Shown here: positions 45,623-53,396 of the stretch, piece by piece | Layout of the letters: the number at the start of each line of letters is the position of its first letter | Numbering within the stretch: position 1 is the first letter of the stretch | Source of the DNA: Corynebacterium sp. NML130628 | GTDB taxonomy: Bacteria > Actinomycetota > Actinomycetes > Mycobacteriales > Mycobacteriaceae | Assembly (NCBI RefSeq): GCF_001875665.1 | Contig: NZ_MLAL01000017.1 | Location: forward strand, 1 to 64,000 | Length of the DNA stretch: 64,000 nt | Direction: 5' to 3' | Program-made: the position numbers and the translations under genes | Notes under the pieces: model-generated | The model's database searches: none | The model's input: only the letters and a program-made list of their open reading frames with translations | What the model was told of the DNA's origin: nothing

Positions 45623-45628
45623 TAGGGT
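45623..45628 (+). promoter_or_regulatory. -10 box of the DUF4177 mini-gene
   Basis: TAGGGT ends 7 nt before the ATG at 45636 and overlaps the whcA 3' region, giving a separate leaderless transcript. Confidence 0.5.
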
Positions 45629-45635
45629 AGTGGCC

Positions 45636-45791
45636 ATGACGAAATGGGAATACGCAACGGTACCGTTGCTCACGCACGCCACGAAGCAAATCCTAGACAC
45701 CTGGGGTGAAGACGGCTGGGAACTCGTCACCGTCACCCCAGGTCCGACGCCCGACAGCGTCGTCGCCTACATGAAGCGCCCGCTGGAATAA
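45636..45791 (+). CDS. small DUF4177-like protein
   Basis: 51 residues: MTKWEYATVPLLTHATKQ, then LDTWGEDGWELVTVTPGP and VVAYMKRPLE. The WEY..VPL start and GW-E-LV motif are DUF4177 features. It matches the position and size of Rv3678A in M. tuberculosis. ridA starts 5 nt after its stop, so the two are likely co-translated. Function unknown. Confidence 0.85.
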   Translation: MTKWEYATVPLLTHATKQILDTWGEDGWELVTVTPGPTPDSVVAYMKRPLE

Positions 45792-45796
45792 GCGCC

Positions 45797-46261
45797 ATGG
45801 CACGCACCGATTGGGCCGCGCGCCTCGCCGAACTCGGCATCACCCTGCCCGCAGTTGCCGCGCCCGTCGCCGCCTACGTCCCCGCGGTGCAGACCGGCAA
45901 CCATGTGCACACGTCCGGGCAGCTCCCATTTATCGACGGCACCCTCCCCGCCACCGGCAAAGTCGGCGCCGACGTTTCCGCCGAGGACGCCTACAGCTAC
46001 GCCCGGCAGGCCGCCCTGAATGCGTTAGCCGCCGTCGATAGTTTGGTGGGCCTCGGGCGCATCAAGCGCGTCGTGAAAGTCGTAGGCTTCGTCGCCTCCG
46101 ACCCAACCTTCACCGAACAACCCGGCGTAATCAACGGCGCCTCCGACGTCATCGGCGAAATCTTCGGCGACGCCGGCGCCCACGCCCGCTCCGCCGTCGG
46201 CGTCGCCGTCCTCCCCCTCGACAGCCCAGTCGAAGTGGAACTCATCGTCGAGCTGCACTGA
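45797..46261 (+). CDS. RidA-family protein
   Basis: 154 residues, the longer YjgF/RidA subgroup (Rv3678c-like). NHVHTSGQLPFIDGTLPATGKVG, ALNALAAVDSLVGLGRIKRVVKVVGFVAS, and C-terminal ARSAVGVAVLPLDSPVEVELIVEL. RidA proteins hydrolyse reactive enamines/imines; this subgroup lacks the clear Arg of the archetype at its active site, so activity is uncertain. Adjacent to a metallo-beta-lactamase gene, as in other Actinobacteria. Confidence 0.88.
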   Translation: MARTDWAARLAELGITLPAVAAPVAAYVPAVQTGNHVHTSGQLPFIDGTLPATGKVGADVSAEDAYSYARQAALNALAAVDSLVGLGRIKRVVKVVGFVASDPTFTEQPGVINGASDVIGEIFGDAGAHARSAVGVAVLPLDSPVEVELIVELH

Positions 46262-46326
46262 TACAGCGCAGTGCCCCTAAGCGGGGGAATCGCGCTGTTT
46301 CGCAGCAAAATCCGCGCACAAGGCGG

Positions 46327-46332
46327 TAGGGT
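46327..46332 (+). promoter_or_regulatory. -10 box of the MBL-fold gene
   Basis: TAGGGT ends 7 nt before the ATG at 46340, the same box and spacing as for the DUF4177 gene upstream. Confidence 0.5.
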
Positions 46333-46339
46333 GGGTGAC

Positions 46340-47149
46340 ATGCAGCATCCCGCTTATAGTCAGTTGCGTCCTGTAACGGCATCCGTCGCGGTCGTTCTAG
46401 CGCCCAATCCAAGCTACGCGGCGCTCGAAGGCACAAACTCCTGGGTTGTGCGCGACCCCGAAGACGAATACAGCATCGTTGTCGACCCAGGCCCAGAAGA
46501 CGAAGGCCACCTCAACGTTCTGCAAGCAAAAGCAGACAAAGTCGCCCTCATCCTGCTAACCCACCGCCACCACGACCACGCGGACGGCGCCCGTCGCTTC
46601 TCGCAGCTCACCGGTGCCCCAATCCGGGCCCTCGACGCCCGCTACACCCACGGCGCCGAACCGCTCACCGACGGCGAAATCATCTCCGTCGAAGGCATCT
46701 CCCCCAAGATCCAGGTTGTTGCCACCCCCGGCCACACCGCCGACTCCGCCTGTTTCTTCGTCTACACCCACGACGTCGAAGACGACCAGCTCGAAGGCAT
46801 CATCACCGGCGACACCATCGCGGGCCGCCACACCACCATGATCTCCGAAACCGACGGCGACCTCGCCAAATACATGGAGACGCTCTCCATGCTGGAAGGC
46901 CGCGGCAAGAACATCCCGCTGCTGCCAGGCCACGGCCCCGACGCCGACGACCTCTCCGCCTTCGCCCGCAAATACATCGACCGTCGCGAGCAGCGCCTCG
47001 ACCAAATCCGCGAGGCCCTGAAGAAGTACGGCGAGGACGTAGACATCAACACCCTTGTCGACGCCATCTACGACGACGTCGACCCCGTCCTCCGCGGCGC
47101 CGCCGAACAGTCCACGCGCGTCGCCCTGCGCTACCTGAAGGAACACTAG
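46340..47149 (+). CDS. MBL-fold metallohydrolase
   Basis: 269 residues. Metal motif LLTHRHHDHADGA (HxHxDH), then VVATPGHTADSACFF, GITGDTIAG and LLPGHGPD. Related to the LACTB2/hydroxyacylglutathione hydrolase-like group, with a C-terminal winged-helix-like tail (REQRLDQIREALKKYG ... LRYLKEH). The ATG is preferred over a longer N-terminus because of the TAGGGT box. Position equals Rv3677c, next to the cAMP receptor gene. Confidence 0.9.
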   Translation: MQHPAYSQLRPVTASVAVVLAPNPSYAALEGTNSWVVRDPEDEYSIVVDPGPEDEGHLNVLQAKADKVALILLTHRHHDHADGARRFSQLTGAPIRALDARYTHGAEPLTDGEIISVEGISPKIQVVATPGHTADSACFFVYTHDVEDDQLEGIITGDTIAGRHTTMISETDGDLAKYMETLSMLEGRGKNIPLLPGHGPDADDLSAFARKYIDRREQRLDQIREALKKYGEDVDINTLVDAIYDDVDPVLRGAAEQSTRVALRYLKEH

Positions 47150-47172
47150 TTCCTGGCGTTTTGGGGGTTTGA

Positions 47173-47217
47173 AGCCCTAGTTGCCCTAGTTGCGGATGCT
47201 GGCAACTAGGGCTTTTG
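47173..47217 (+). terminator. terminator of the MBL-fold gene
   Basis: AGCCCTAGTTGCC / GGCAACTAGGGCT, a perfect 13-bp stem, then TTTGCTTT. Confidence 0.88.
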
Positions 47218-47277
47218 CTTTGCCTTACTGATTCGGGGAACTTTTTGGGCTCTCCGGGCGCTTCCGGGTGGGTAAGG

Positions 47278-47293
47278 CGGCGTTTCCCCAGGT
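47278..47293 (-). repeat. orphan class A core
   Basis: GGCGTTTCCCCAGGTG matches the class A core in reverse orientation without recognisable ends. Confidence 0.5.
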
Positions 47294-47351
47294 GGGCCGG
47301 AGGGTTGCTCCTTCGCACACCTGGAAGAGTCCCCGCGCCGGGCTGGGGCTG

Positions 47352-47426
47352 CACCAAATTCCTGCTTTTCGGGAGGGCAACCCCGCGTTTCCCCAGGTCG
47401 CAACCCCGGCGCAAAGGAATTTGGTG
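47352..47426 (-). repeat. class A palindromic element, copy 12
   Basis: 75 bp, reverse orientation (CGCGTTTCCCCAGGTCGC). First of three full copies in the convergent MBL/glxR gap. Confidence 0.9.
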
Positions 47427-47516
47427 TCTGGCCCGCCTACCCCCAACGGGCAGAAGACAGCGCCTTGTGTGGTGGGGAACTATTTGGGGTTCCATACCGA
47501 CTTCGGAGGGGGGCTG

Positions 47517-47591
47517 CACCAAATTCCTGGATTTCAGGAGGGCGGGTTTGCAAAAGCTCAGGTCGCCGGAGGTTTGGGCTGGAATTTGGTG
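47517..47591 (-). repeat. class A palindromic element, copy 13
   Basis: 75 bp, reverse, with the variant core AAAAGCTCAGGTCGCC, closer to the class B AAAAGCCCAGGTC form. Confidence 0.85.
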
Positions 47592-47610
47592 CGTGCTACT
47601 CCTGGGACTG

Positions 47611-47685
47611 CACCAAATTCCAGGATTTCGGGAGGGCAACCCCGCGTTTCCCCAGGTCGCGACCTCTGCGTAAAGGAATTTGGTG
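47611..47685 (-). repeat. class A palindromic element, copy 14
   Basis: 75 bp, reverse. Shares GGGAGGGCAACCCCGCGTTT with copy 12, so the two are recent duplicates. Confidence 0.9.
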
Positions 47686-47730
47686 TCTAGCCCGCCTGCC
47701 CTCGCCCCAACCGATACGCCAAACAGGCAG

Positions 47731-47760
47731 AAGAAAGCCCCCGGGGAAGGCCCGGGGGTT
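47731..47760 (-). terminator. terminator of glxR
   Basis: On the minus strand CCCCCGG / CCGGGGG around a 7-nt loop, then CTTTCTTCT. Confidence 0.78.
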
Positions 47761-47783
47761 CACAAATAGCAGGCAAAAGCAGT

Positions 47784-48467
47784 CTAGCGCGCGCGGCGGG
47801 CGAGGTGCTCTGTGTTCACGATGACCACGGACTTGCCTTCGAGGCGGATCCAGTCGCGGTGGGCGAAGGTCGCCAAGGCTTTGTTGACGGTTTCGCGGGA
47901 CGCGCCGACAAGCTGGGCGATTTCCTCTTGGGTGAGGTCGTGGTTGACGCGCAGGACGCCACCTTCTTGGGAGCCGAAGCGGTTCGCCAGCTGGAGTAGC
48001 GTTTTGGCGACGCGGCCGGGGACGTCGGTGAAGATGAGGTCGGCGAGGGACGCGTTGGTGCGGCGCAGGCGGCGGGCCAGGACGCGCAGGAGCTGCTGGG
48101 AGATTTCCGGGTGGTTGTCGATCCACTTCTTCAGCAGCATGGAGTCCATGGTGGCCGCGGTGACTTCGGTGACGCACACTGCGGAGGAGGTGCGTGGGCC
48201 TGGGTCGAAGATGGAGAGTTCGCCGAACATGTCGGAGGGGCCCATGACGGAGAGGAGGTTTTCGCGTCCGTCGGGGGCGTGGCGGGCGAGCTTCACTTTG
48301 CCGTTGATGATGATGTAGAGGCGGTTGCCGGGTTCACCTTCGTCGAAAATGGTGGTGCCGCGGTTGAAGGTGACTGTTTCCATGTCTTGGATCAGTGCTG
48401 CGACGGCCGCGGGATCCACGCCTTGAAATATGCCCGCGCGGGCGAGAATTTCGTGTGCGCCTTCCAT
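47784..48467 (-). CDS. glxR: CRP/FNR-family cAMP-responsive regulator GlxR
   Basis: 227 residues, identical in length to C. glutamicum GlxR. cAMP-binding domain with [16 protein letters not shown], dimer helix, and C-terminal helix-turn-helix [21 protein letters not shown]. It is the global regulator of carbon, respiration and growth genes in corynebacteria. AAGGAGG 5 nt before the ATG. The neighbour order MBL-glxR-nth-tlpA-marP matches M. tuberculosis Rv3677c-Rv3671c. Confidence 0.96.
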   Translation of the reverse strand: MEGAHEILARAGIFQGVDPAAVAALIQDMETVTFNRGTTIFDEGEPGNRLYIIINGKVKLARHAPDGRENLLSVMGPSDMFGELSIFDPGPRTSSAVCVTEVTAATMDSMLLKKWIDNHPEISQQLLRVLARRLRRTNASLADLIFTDVPGRVAKTLLQLANRFGSQEGGVLRVNHDLTQEEIAQLVGASRETVNKALATFAHRDWIRLEGKSVVIVNTEHLARRAR

Positions 48468-48486
48468 GAATCCTCCTTGTGAACGG

Positions 48487-48553
48487 GTGTGACAGGCCCG
48501 TGTTAGTTGTCACGTTTGCTATTGGAGTGTGCGTGTGTCACACCACACTGTGA
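48487..48553. promoter_or_regulatory. CRP-type half-sites upstream of glxR
   Basis: Several TGTGA/TCACA half-sites are seen: GTGTGAC (48487-48493) facing TTGTCAC (48507-48513), and TCACA-N6-TGTGA at 48538-48553. Spacing differs from the ideal TGTGA-N6-TCACA, but the clustering suggests autoregulation. Confidence 0.35.
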
Positions 48554-48562
48554 ACTGTACCA

Positions 48563-48652
48563 CTAGTCGACTACTGCGGACTCCAGATGTTCCATTCCTA
48601 CGGTGAACAGACCGAGAATGAGGGGGATCGCGACGACTAAGAGTACTGCCAT
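48563..48652 (-). CDS. possible 29-residue membrane peptide
   Basis: ATG, then one hydrophobic helix (AVLLVVAIPLILGLFTVG) and a short acidic tail ending LESAVVD. TACGAT ends 7 nt before the ATG, the leaderless pattern used by neighbours. It lies between glxR and nth, where M. tuberculosis has a small membrane protein gene (Rv3675). Homology cannot be judged at this length. Confidence 0.45.
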   Translation of the reverse strand: MAVLLVVAIPLILGLFTVGMEHLESAVVD

Positions 48653-48692
48653 GGCCCCCATCGTATCGCTTACCCCGTTAAGGTGAGAAAGC

Positions 48693-49466
48693 ATGTCTGG
48701 TTCGTTGACGCCGCAGCAGCGGCGGGTCCCTGGTTCGCATCCGGTGTTGAAGGGGGAGGAGTCGCCGTTGGCGCGGAAGCGTCGGGCGCGGAGGATTAAC
48801 CGTACGCTGGCGAAAGCGTTTCCGGATGCGCACGCCGAGTTGGATTTTTCCAACGCTTTGGAGTTGCTTGTGGCGACGGTGTTGTCGGCGCAGACGACGG
48901 ATGTGCGGGTGAATCAGGTCACCCCCGAGTTGTTCCGGAGTTACCCGACGGCGGCGGATTACGCGGCGGCGTCGCAGGCGGATGTGGAGCGCATTATTCG
49001 GCCGACGGGGTTTTTCAGGGCGAAGGCGGCGAACTTGATTGGGTTGGGGCAGAAGTTGGTGTCGGACTTTGGGGGTGAGGTGCCGGTGGCGCTGGAGGAC
49101 TTGGTGAGTTTGCCGGGGGTGGGCCGCAAGACGGCGCATGTTGTGCGGGGGAATGCGTTCGGTAGGCCGGGGCTGACCGTCGATACGCATTTTCAGCGTT
49201 TGATGCACAGGCTCATGCTTATCGACGCCTCCTTGGGCTCGAATGCGGTGAAGATTGAGCATGCTGTGGCCGAGTTGATTGAGCCTGCAGAGTGGACGAT
49301 GTTTTCCCACAGGATCATTTTTGAGGGCCGGAGGGTGTGTCATGCGAAGTCGCCGGCGTGTGGTGTCTGCCCTATCGCGTACGATTGTCCCAGCTTTGGT
49401 CTGGAGGGTCCGACGGATCCTGCTGAGGCCGCGAAACGTGTCAAGGGCGAGATGGAGCAGCTGTGA
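48693..49466 (+). CDS. nth: endonuclease III
   Basis: 257 residues. Helix-hairpin-helix [15 protein letters not shown], catalytic Asp in TVDTHFQRL, Lys in LSAQTTD region, and the [4Fe-4S] cluster C-x6-C-x2-C-x5-C ([17 protein letters not shown]). Base-excision repair glycosylase/AP lyase for oxidised pyrimidines. A basic N-terminal extension (about 25 residues) is present. tlpA overlaps its stop by 4 bp. Confidence 0.95.
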   Translation: MSGSLTPQQRRVPGSHPVLKGEESPLARKRRARRINRTLAKAFPDAHAELDFSNALELLVATVLSAQTTDVRVNQVTPELFRSYPTAADYAAASQADVERIIRPTGFFRAKAANLIGLGQKLVSDFGGEVPVALEDLVSLPGVGRKTAHVVRGNAFGRPGLTVDTHFQRLMHRLMLIDASLGSNAVKIEHAVAELIEPAEWTMFSHRIIFEGRRVCHAKSPACGVCPIAYDCPSFGLEGPTDPAEAAKRVKGEMEQL

Positions 49467-50017
49467 GTGCGAGTAGGTCGGTGGGTGCGAGTGTTGCCGC
49501 GATTGTGGTGGTGACGGCGCTGGTGGTCGGAGGTGCGTGGCAGTTGCTGCGCCCTGACCAACCTGCGCAGCCGGGCGACCAGCCCGCACCGACGGCGCAG
49601 GTGGCGCAGCGCCCGGATTGCCCGGGTCCGACTGTGGCGGGTGTCGCGTTGCCGTGTTTGGGTGGGGACACGGGGCAGGGATCGGAGTCTGGCCTGACGG
49701 TGGTGAACGTGTGGGCGTGGTGGTGCGAGCCCTGCCGCGCGGAGTTGCCGTTGTTTGACGCGTTGGCGAAGGCGCACCCGGACGTGCGTGTGGTGGGGGT
49801 GCATGCGGATGGCAACGCTGCGAATGGGGCGGCGTTGTTGGGGGATGTGGGCGTCGATGTGCCGAGTTTTCAGGATGGTGAGAATGCGTTTGCGGGCGCG
49901 TTGGGGTTGCCTGCCGTGGTGCCGTTGACGTTGGTGCTGCGTGATGGGCAGCAGGTCGGGCTGTTCCCGAAGGAGTTCGGTTCGCTTGAGGAGCTTGAGG
50001 CGGCGGTGGGTCTCTAG
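49463..50017 (+). CDS. membrane-anchored TlpA-like thioredoxin
   Basis: 184 residues. N-terminal membrane anchor ([19 protein letters not shown]), Pro/Gln linker, thioredoxin fold with the active site [13 protein letters not shown] and cis-Pro (AVVPLTLVL). Extracytoplasmic thiol-disulfide oxidoreductase. GTG start in the nth stop (GTGA overlap). Corresponds to Rv3673c. The next gene overlaps by one base. Confidence 0.9.
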   Translation: MSASRSVGASVAAIVVVTALVVGGAWQLLRPDQPAQPGDQPAPTAQVAQRPDCPGPTVAGVALPCLGGDTGQGSESGLTVVNVWAWWCEPCRAELPLFDALAKAHPDVRVVGVHADGNAANGAALLGDVGVDVPSFQDGENAFAGALGLPAVVPLTLVLRDGQQVGLFPKEFGSLEELEAAVGL

Positions 50018-51198
50018 TGCTTATCGACGCCCTCATCCTCTTCATTGTGCTCGCCGCCTGTGTCAGTGGTTGGCGGCGTGGCGCGTTTTCGGCGGTGCTG
50101 TCAGCGCTGGGCATCGTGGCTGGTTTGACGCTTGCGGTGGTGGGGCTGCCGCCGCTCATTGAGCGGGCGGATGCACAGTTGGTGCGCGTTGTGGTGCTGA
50201 TTGTGGCGGTTGTGCTGGTGGTCTGCTTGGGGTCTTTCGCGGGCTCGACGGTGGGTGACTGGATGCATGACAGGTTCCGCAGGAAGTCGGCGCAGCGTGT
50301 CGATTCGCTGTTTGGCGCCCTGTTCCAGGGGGCCGTGGCGGTGGTGTTGGTGTGGTGCGTGTGTATGCCGTTGGCGGCGTCGTTACCGGGGGAGAGCGCG
50401 AAGTACCTGCAGAGCTCGCGGGTGTTGACGAGGATTGATGCCGCGATGCCGGCTGCGGGGAAGCAGTTGCCGGCGCAGGTGGCGGCGGTGCTGGCGGATT
50501 CGGGGCTGCCGCCGCTGATTTCGCCGTTTGCCTCGGATGGGCATGCGGAGGTCGACGCCCCGGACCCGTCGGTTGCGCGCCCCGAGCTTGTCGACGCCGC
50601 GCGCGCCTCCGTAGTGCACGTGATGGGGGACGCGGAGTCCTGCAGCAGGCGGCTGATGGGCTCCGGCTTCGTGATTGAGGATGGCTACGTGCTCACCAAC
50701 GCGCACGTCGTGGCGGGGACGGAGACGGTGTCCCTGGACACGGTGCTTGGGGTGAAGAAGGCCAAGGTGGTGCTGTACGACTCGGAGGCGGACATCGCGG
50801 TGCTGCACGCGGAGGCGCTGGGGATCGCGCCGCTGCGCTGGGCTGAGGGGACGCTGCGCACCGGCGACAGCGCCCTGGTGATGGGCTTCCCGGAGTCCGG
50901 CCCGTTCGAGGCGATGCCGGTTCGGGTCCGTAGCCAGGTCAGCCTGTCCGGCCCGGATATTTACGCGAAGCGTCACGTGCAGCGCCAGGTGTACACCATC
51001 CGCGGCAACATCCGCCAGGGCAACTCCGGCGGGCCGATGCTCACCCCATCCGGCGCGGTGGCGGGCATGGTGTTCGGCGCCTCTGTGGACGCCACGGAGA
51101 CCGGCTACGTGCTGGCGGCGCACCAGATCCTGGAGCGCACAGGCGAGATCACAAGACTGCGGGAGCAGGTTGGGACGGGGGCCTGCGTCGGGCGCTAG
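50017..51198 (+). CDS. marP: membrane-bound serine protease, MarP family
   Basis: 393 residues. CvpA-like N-terminal part with four membrane helices (residues 1-125), then a trypsin-like periplasmic protease: His in VLTNAHVVAG, Asp in SEADIAVL, Ser in GNSGGPML. MarP in M. tuberculosis (Rv3671c) supports acid resistance by activating a peptidoglycan hydrolase. Start GTG uses the last base of the tlpA stop. In M. tuberculosis a Nudix gene separates tlpA and marP; it is absent here. Confidence 0.92.
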   Translation: MLIDALILFIVLAACVSGWRRGAFSAVLSALGIVAGLTLAVVGLPPLIERADAQLVRVVVLIVAVVLVVCLGSFAGSTVGDWMHDRFRRKSAQRVDSLFGALFQGAVAVVLVWCVCMPLAASLPGESAKYLQSSRVLTRIDAAMPAAGKQLPAQVAAVLADSGLPPLISPFASDGHAEVDAPDPSVARPELVDAARASVVHVMGDAESCSRRLMGSGFVIEDGYVLTNAHVVAGTETVSLDTVLGVKKAKVVLYDSEADIAVLHAEALGIAPLRWAEGTLRTGDSALVMGFPESGPFEAMPVRVRSQVSLSGPDIYAKRHVQRQVYTIRGNIRQGNSGGPMLTPSGAVAGMVFGASVDATETGYVLAAHQILERTGEITRLREQVGTGACVGR

Positions 51199-51212
51199 CT
51201 TCTGAGCACGTG

Positions 51213-51839
51213 CTACATGCGGGCTTCGATGCGTGCGAGCTCCATGATGTACGGCAAGGCGTTGGTGATGTGGTTGCCATCTTGACGCAGCCGGAGGAGG
51301 TCGGCGGTAGCGTTCTCGGGCTGATTGCGCAGCAGGTCGCGCAGCCACAGTTGGTCGAAGAGGGCCGGGACGTTGCGGTAGAGGGCCGTCGGCAAGAAGG
51401 CGGCTTTGCTGCCCGTCCACGGGCGTGGCGTGTGCCGCGTGACCAGCTGCGGGGAACGCTCCCGCAGCGTGTTCGTGATCACGGTGGAGGCACCAGCGCT
51501 GATCACTTCCGCGGAGGTGTGCCCCAGCGTGTGGATCGCGCCCTTGATATCGCCGGCGTGCAGCAAGAGGGTGTCGCCGCTGCGGCGCACCGGCTTGTCG
51601 GACAGGCCGCAGCCACGCAGGTCGAGGGCCGCGACGTGGTAGCCGGAATCGGCAAAGTCGGCGATGCGGTGGCGGTAGTCATACCAGCCGCCGAACGCGC
51701 TGTGCAGCAGCAACAGCAGAGGGTTCGTAGGGTCGCCCGCGACGGCCGCATGCAGGCGTAACCCACGAGTGTGCAACCACTCGTGGGTGAATGGGCCAGG
51801 TAGGTCGATGGCCGAAGGGGACGTCGAAAAGTGTGGCAC
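51213..51839 (-). CDS. short alpha/beta-hydrolase-fold protein with altered active site
   Basis: 208 residues, versus about 280-330 for EphE-like epoxide hydrolases found at this locus. The fold start (LLLLLHSAFGGWYDYRHRI, ALDLRGCGLSDKP) is clear. The nucleophile elbow reads VISAGAST instead of G-x-[DS]-x-G-G: glycine occupies the nucleophile position. The C-terminal region that would carry the catalytic His is short. Probably non-catalytic or remodelled; it is not obviously broken, as the frame is intact. It is convergent with marP. Confidence 0.7.
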   Translation of the reverse strand: MPHFSTSPSAIDLPGPFTHEWLHTRGLRLHAAVAGDPTNPLLLLLHSAFGGWYDYRHRIADFADSGYHVAALDLRGCGLSDKPVRRSGDTLLLHAGDIKGAIHTLGHTSAEVISAGASTVITNTLRERSPQLVTRHTPRPWTGSKAAFLPTALYRNVPALFDQLWLRDLLRNQPENATADLLRLRQDGNHITNALPYIMELARIEARM

Positions 51840-51842
51840 GCC

Positions 51843-52355
51843 TTAGTTCGAGGCGGTGTAGAGCCCCGAGCTGTCCTTCGCAAGGTTCTTCTGTGCCTGG
51901 CCTGGGCGCAGATTCTTCAGCTCGTTGACGGAGTCGATGGTCTTCTTTGGGGCGCGGATCTTCTTCAGGCTCTTCACGCCGACCAGCGCCAGGATGCCCG
52001 CCAGGGCGATCATGATGGCGAAGACGATCAGAAACGCCCAACCGCGGTCCACCCAGATGGACAGCATCTCGGCGATCGCGAAGAAGAGGAAGAACGTGGA
52101 GTACAGGGCGATGACACCCGCGACGCCCAGGAGACCGCCGCCGACGGCGCCCTTCTTCGCCTCGCCGATGACCTCGGCCTTCGCCAGCTCAATCTCGCCG
52201 CGAACCAGGGTGGATACCTGCTCGGAGGCGTTCGAAATCAACGTACCGATGGAGTCCTTGCCCGGATGGGTGACATCGGTGTCGTGCAAAGGAATCGAGT
52301 TGACCTTTGCGGACACTGCGGACGTTCCACTGGTGTACAGACCTTCGTTGCTCAC
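51843..52355 (-). CDS. phage-holin-like membrane protein (DUF1469, Rv3669-like)
   Basis: 170 residues. An N-terminal soluble stretch, an amphipathic helix (IGTLISNASEQVSTLVRGEIELAKAEVIGEAKKG), two membrane helices (GLLGVAGVIALYSTFFLFFAIAEML; AFLIVFAIMIALAGILALVGVKSL), then a basic tail. The LVRGEIELAKAE pattern is typical of actinobacterial putative superfamily III holin-X proteins. GTG at 52355 with GGAAGG upstream. A TAGGGT box at 52394-52399 gives a leader of about 32 nt. Not phage-linked; a housekeeping neighbour in Actinobacteria. Confidence 0.82.
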   Translation of the reverse strand: MSNEGLYTSGTSAVSAKVNSIPLHDTDVTHPGKDSIGTLISNASEQVSTLVRGEIELAKAEVIGEAKKGAVGGGLLGVAGVIALYSTFFLFFAIAEMLSIWVDRGWAFLIVFAIMIALAGILALVGVKSLKKIRAPKKTIDSVNELKNLRPGQAQKNLAKDSSGLYTASN

Positions 52356-52436
52356 TGTAGTTTCAACCTTCCTGCGATTATTGAATGCACTCAACCCTAG
52401 CAACCATTGATGGGATTTGTCGCACACCCTCAGGGC

Positions 52437-53243
52437 TTAAGCAGACTTATCCTTCTTGATGGCCTTCGCCAGCAGCGTCCCTGCCACGGCCAACGCGGTC
52501 ACGCCCGCGATGACGGACGCCCCGATACCGACTTCTTTCGCGTTCGGAATCTGGATCAGCGGCTCCGGGTTTTTGAACGTTTGCACGTCCCAGCCCTCCG
52601 CCTGCGCGTGCTTGCGCAGCGCCCGGTCCGGGTTGACTGCGACGGGGTTGCCCACCAGCTCCAGCATGGGGATGTCGGTGGCGGAGTCGGAGTAGGCATA
52701 GCTGCGCTCCAGGTCGTAGCCGTGTTCGGCGACGAATTCGCGGATGGCTTCGGCTTTGGCGTCGCCTTTGAGGTAGCGGGTGATGCGGCCGGTCAGGGTG
52801 CCGTCGACAACTTCGACCTCGCTGGCCACAATCATGTCGATGCCCAGCTCTTTCGCAATCGGCGCGACCAAAATATTTGCCGACGCCGAGATAATAATGA
52901 CGTCGTGGCCGAGCTTGCGGTGCGCCTCGATGAGCTCGCGGGCCTCCGAGTAGATCGCCGGGGTGATCACGTTGTGCATCGTTTCGGTGGTGACGGCGGT
53001 GACATCCTCGACGCTCCAGCCGGTGATCATGTTGGCCAGGTTGTCGCGGGTGGTGTCCATCTTTTCGCTGCTCTGCCCGACGAGCATGTAGGCGGCCTTG
53101 GTCAGGTAGAGGTCCAGCGCTTCCTGGCGCGTGATCATGCCGTTGTTCAGGAACTCTTTGCCGAACGCGAACACGGACGAGGTGGCGATGATCGTTTTGT
53201 CCAGATCAAAAAACGCCGCTACCGGTGCCGAGTTCGAAGCCAT
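52437..53243 (-). CDS. HAD-IB family phosphatase (SerB-like), membrane-tethered
   Basis: 268 residues. Motif I AAFFDLDKTII, motif II IIISASANIL, motif IV YAYSDSATDIPML, all typical of HAD-IB/SerB-like phosphatases. The C-terminal GASVIAGVTALAVAGTLLA could be a membrane helix, followed by KKDKSA. The homologue Rv3661 lies beside the ssd-tad genes in M. tuberculosis, as here. Leaderless start: TAGAAT 7 nt upstream. Substrate unknown. Confidence 0.88.
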   Translation of the reverse strand: MASNSAPVAAFFDLDKTIIATSSVFAFGKEFLNNGMITRQEALDLYLTKAAYMLVGQSSEKMDTTRDNLANMITGWSVEDVTAVTTETMHNVITPAIYSEARELIEAHRKLGHDVIIISASANILVAPIAKELGIDMIVASEVEVVDGTLTGRITRYLKGDAKAEAIREFVAEHGYDLERSYAYSDSATDIPMLELVGNPVAVNPDRALRKHAQAEGWDVQTFKNPEPLIQIPNAKEVGIGASVIAGVTALAVAGTLLAKAIKKDKSA

Positions 53244-53250
53244 GAGGCAC

Positions 53251-53256
53251 ATTCTA
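53251..53256 (-). promoter_or_regulatory. -10 box of the HAD phosphatase gene
   Basis: TAGAAT on the minus strand, 7 nt before the ATG. Confidence 0.5.
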
Positions 53257-53396
53257 ACGCCACATACACGATTGTGTTGGGCCATGCAGCGTTTTCTCCA
53301 CAAAAGGAGGTTGAACGTTCAGGGCGCGGGGGAGTTATCCACAGGCGCGGTACACACCGTTGTGGCGGCGGTGCAATGTGGGCGAAGCTCGAGGCC

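Noticed and set aside
47046-47639. Open frames across the class A clusters, also at 5817-6384 and 21495-22076
   Set aside because: They consist of the repeated arms translated in series (NLVSFP, KFLVL-like stretches) and have no ribosome-binding site.
51843-52355. Prophage remnant, because of the holin-like protein
   Set aside because: The gene is a conserved actinobacterial housekeeping neighbour and no other phage genes are near.
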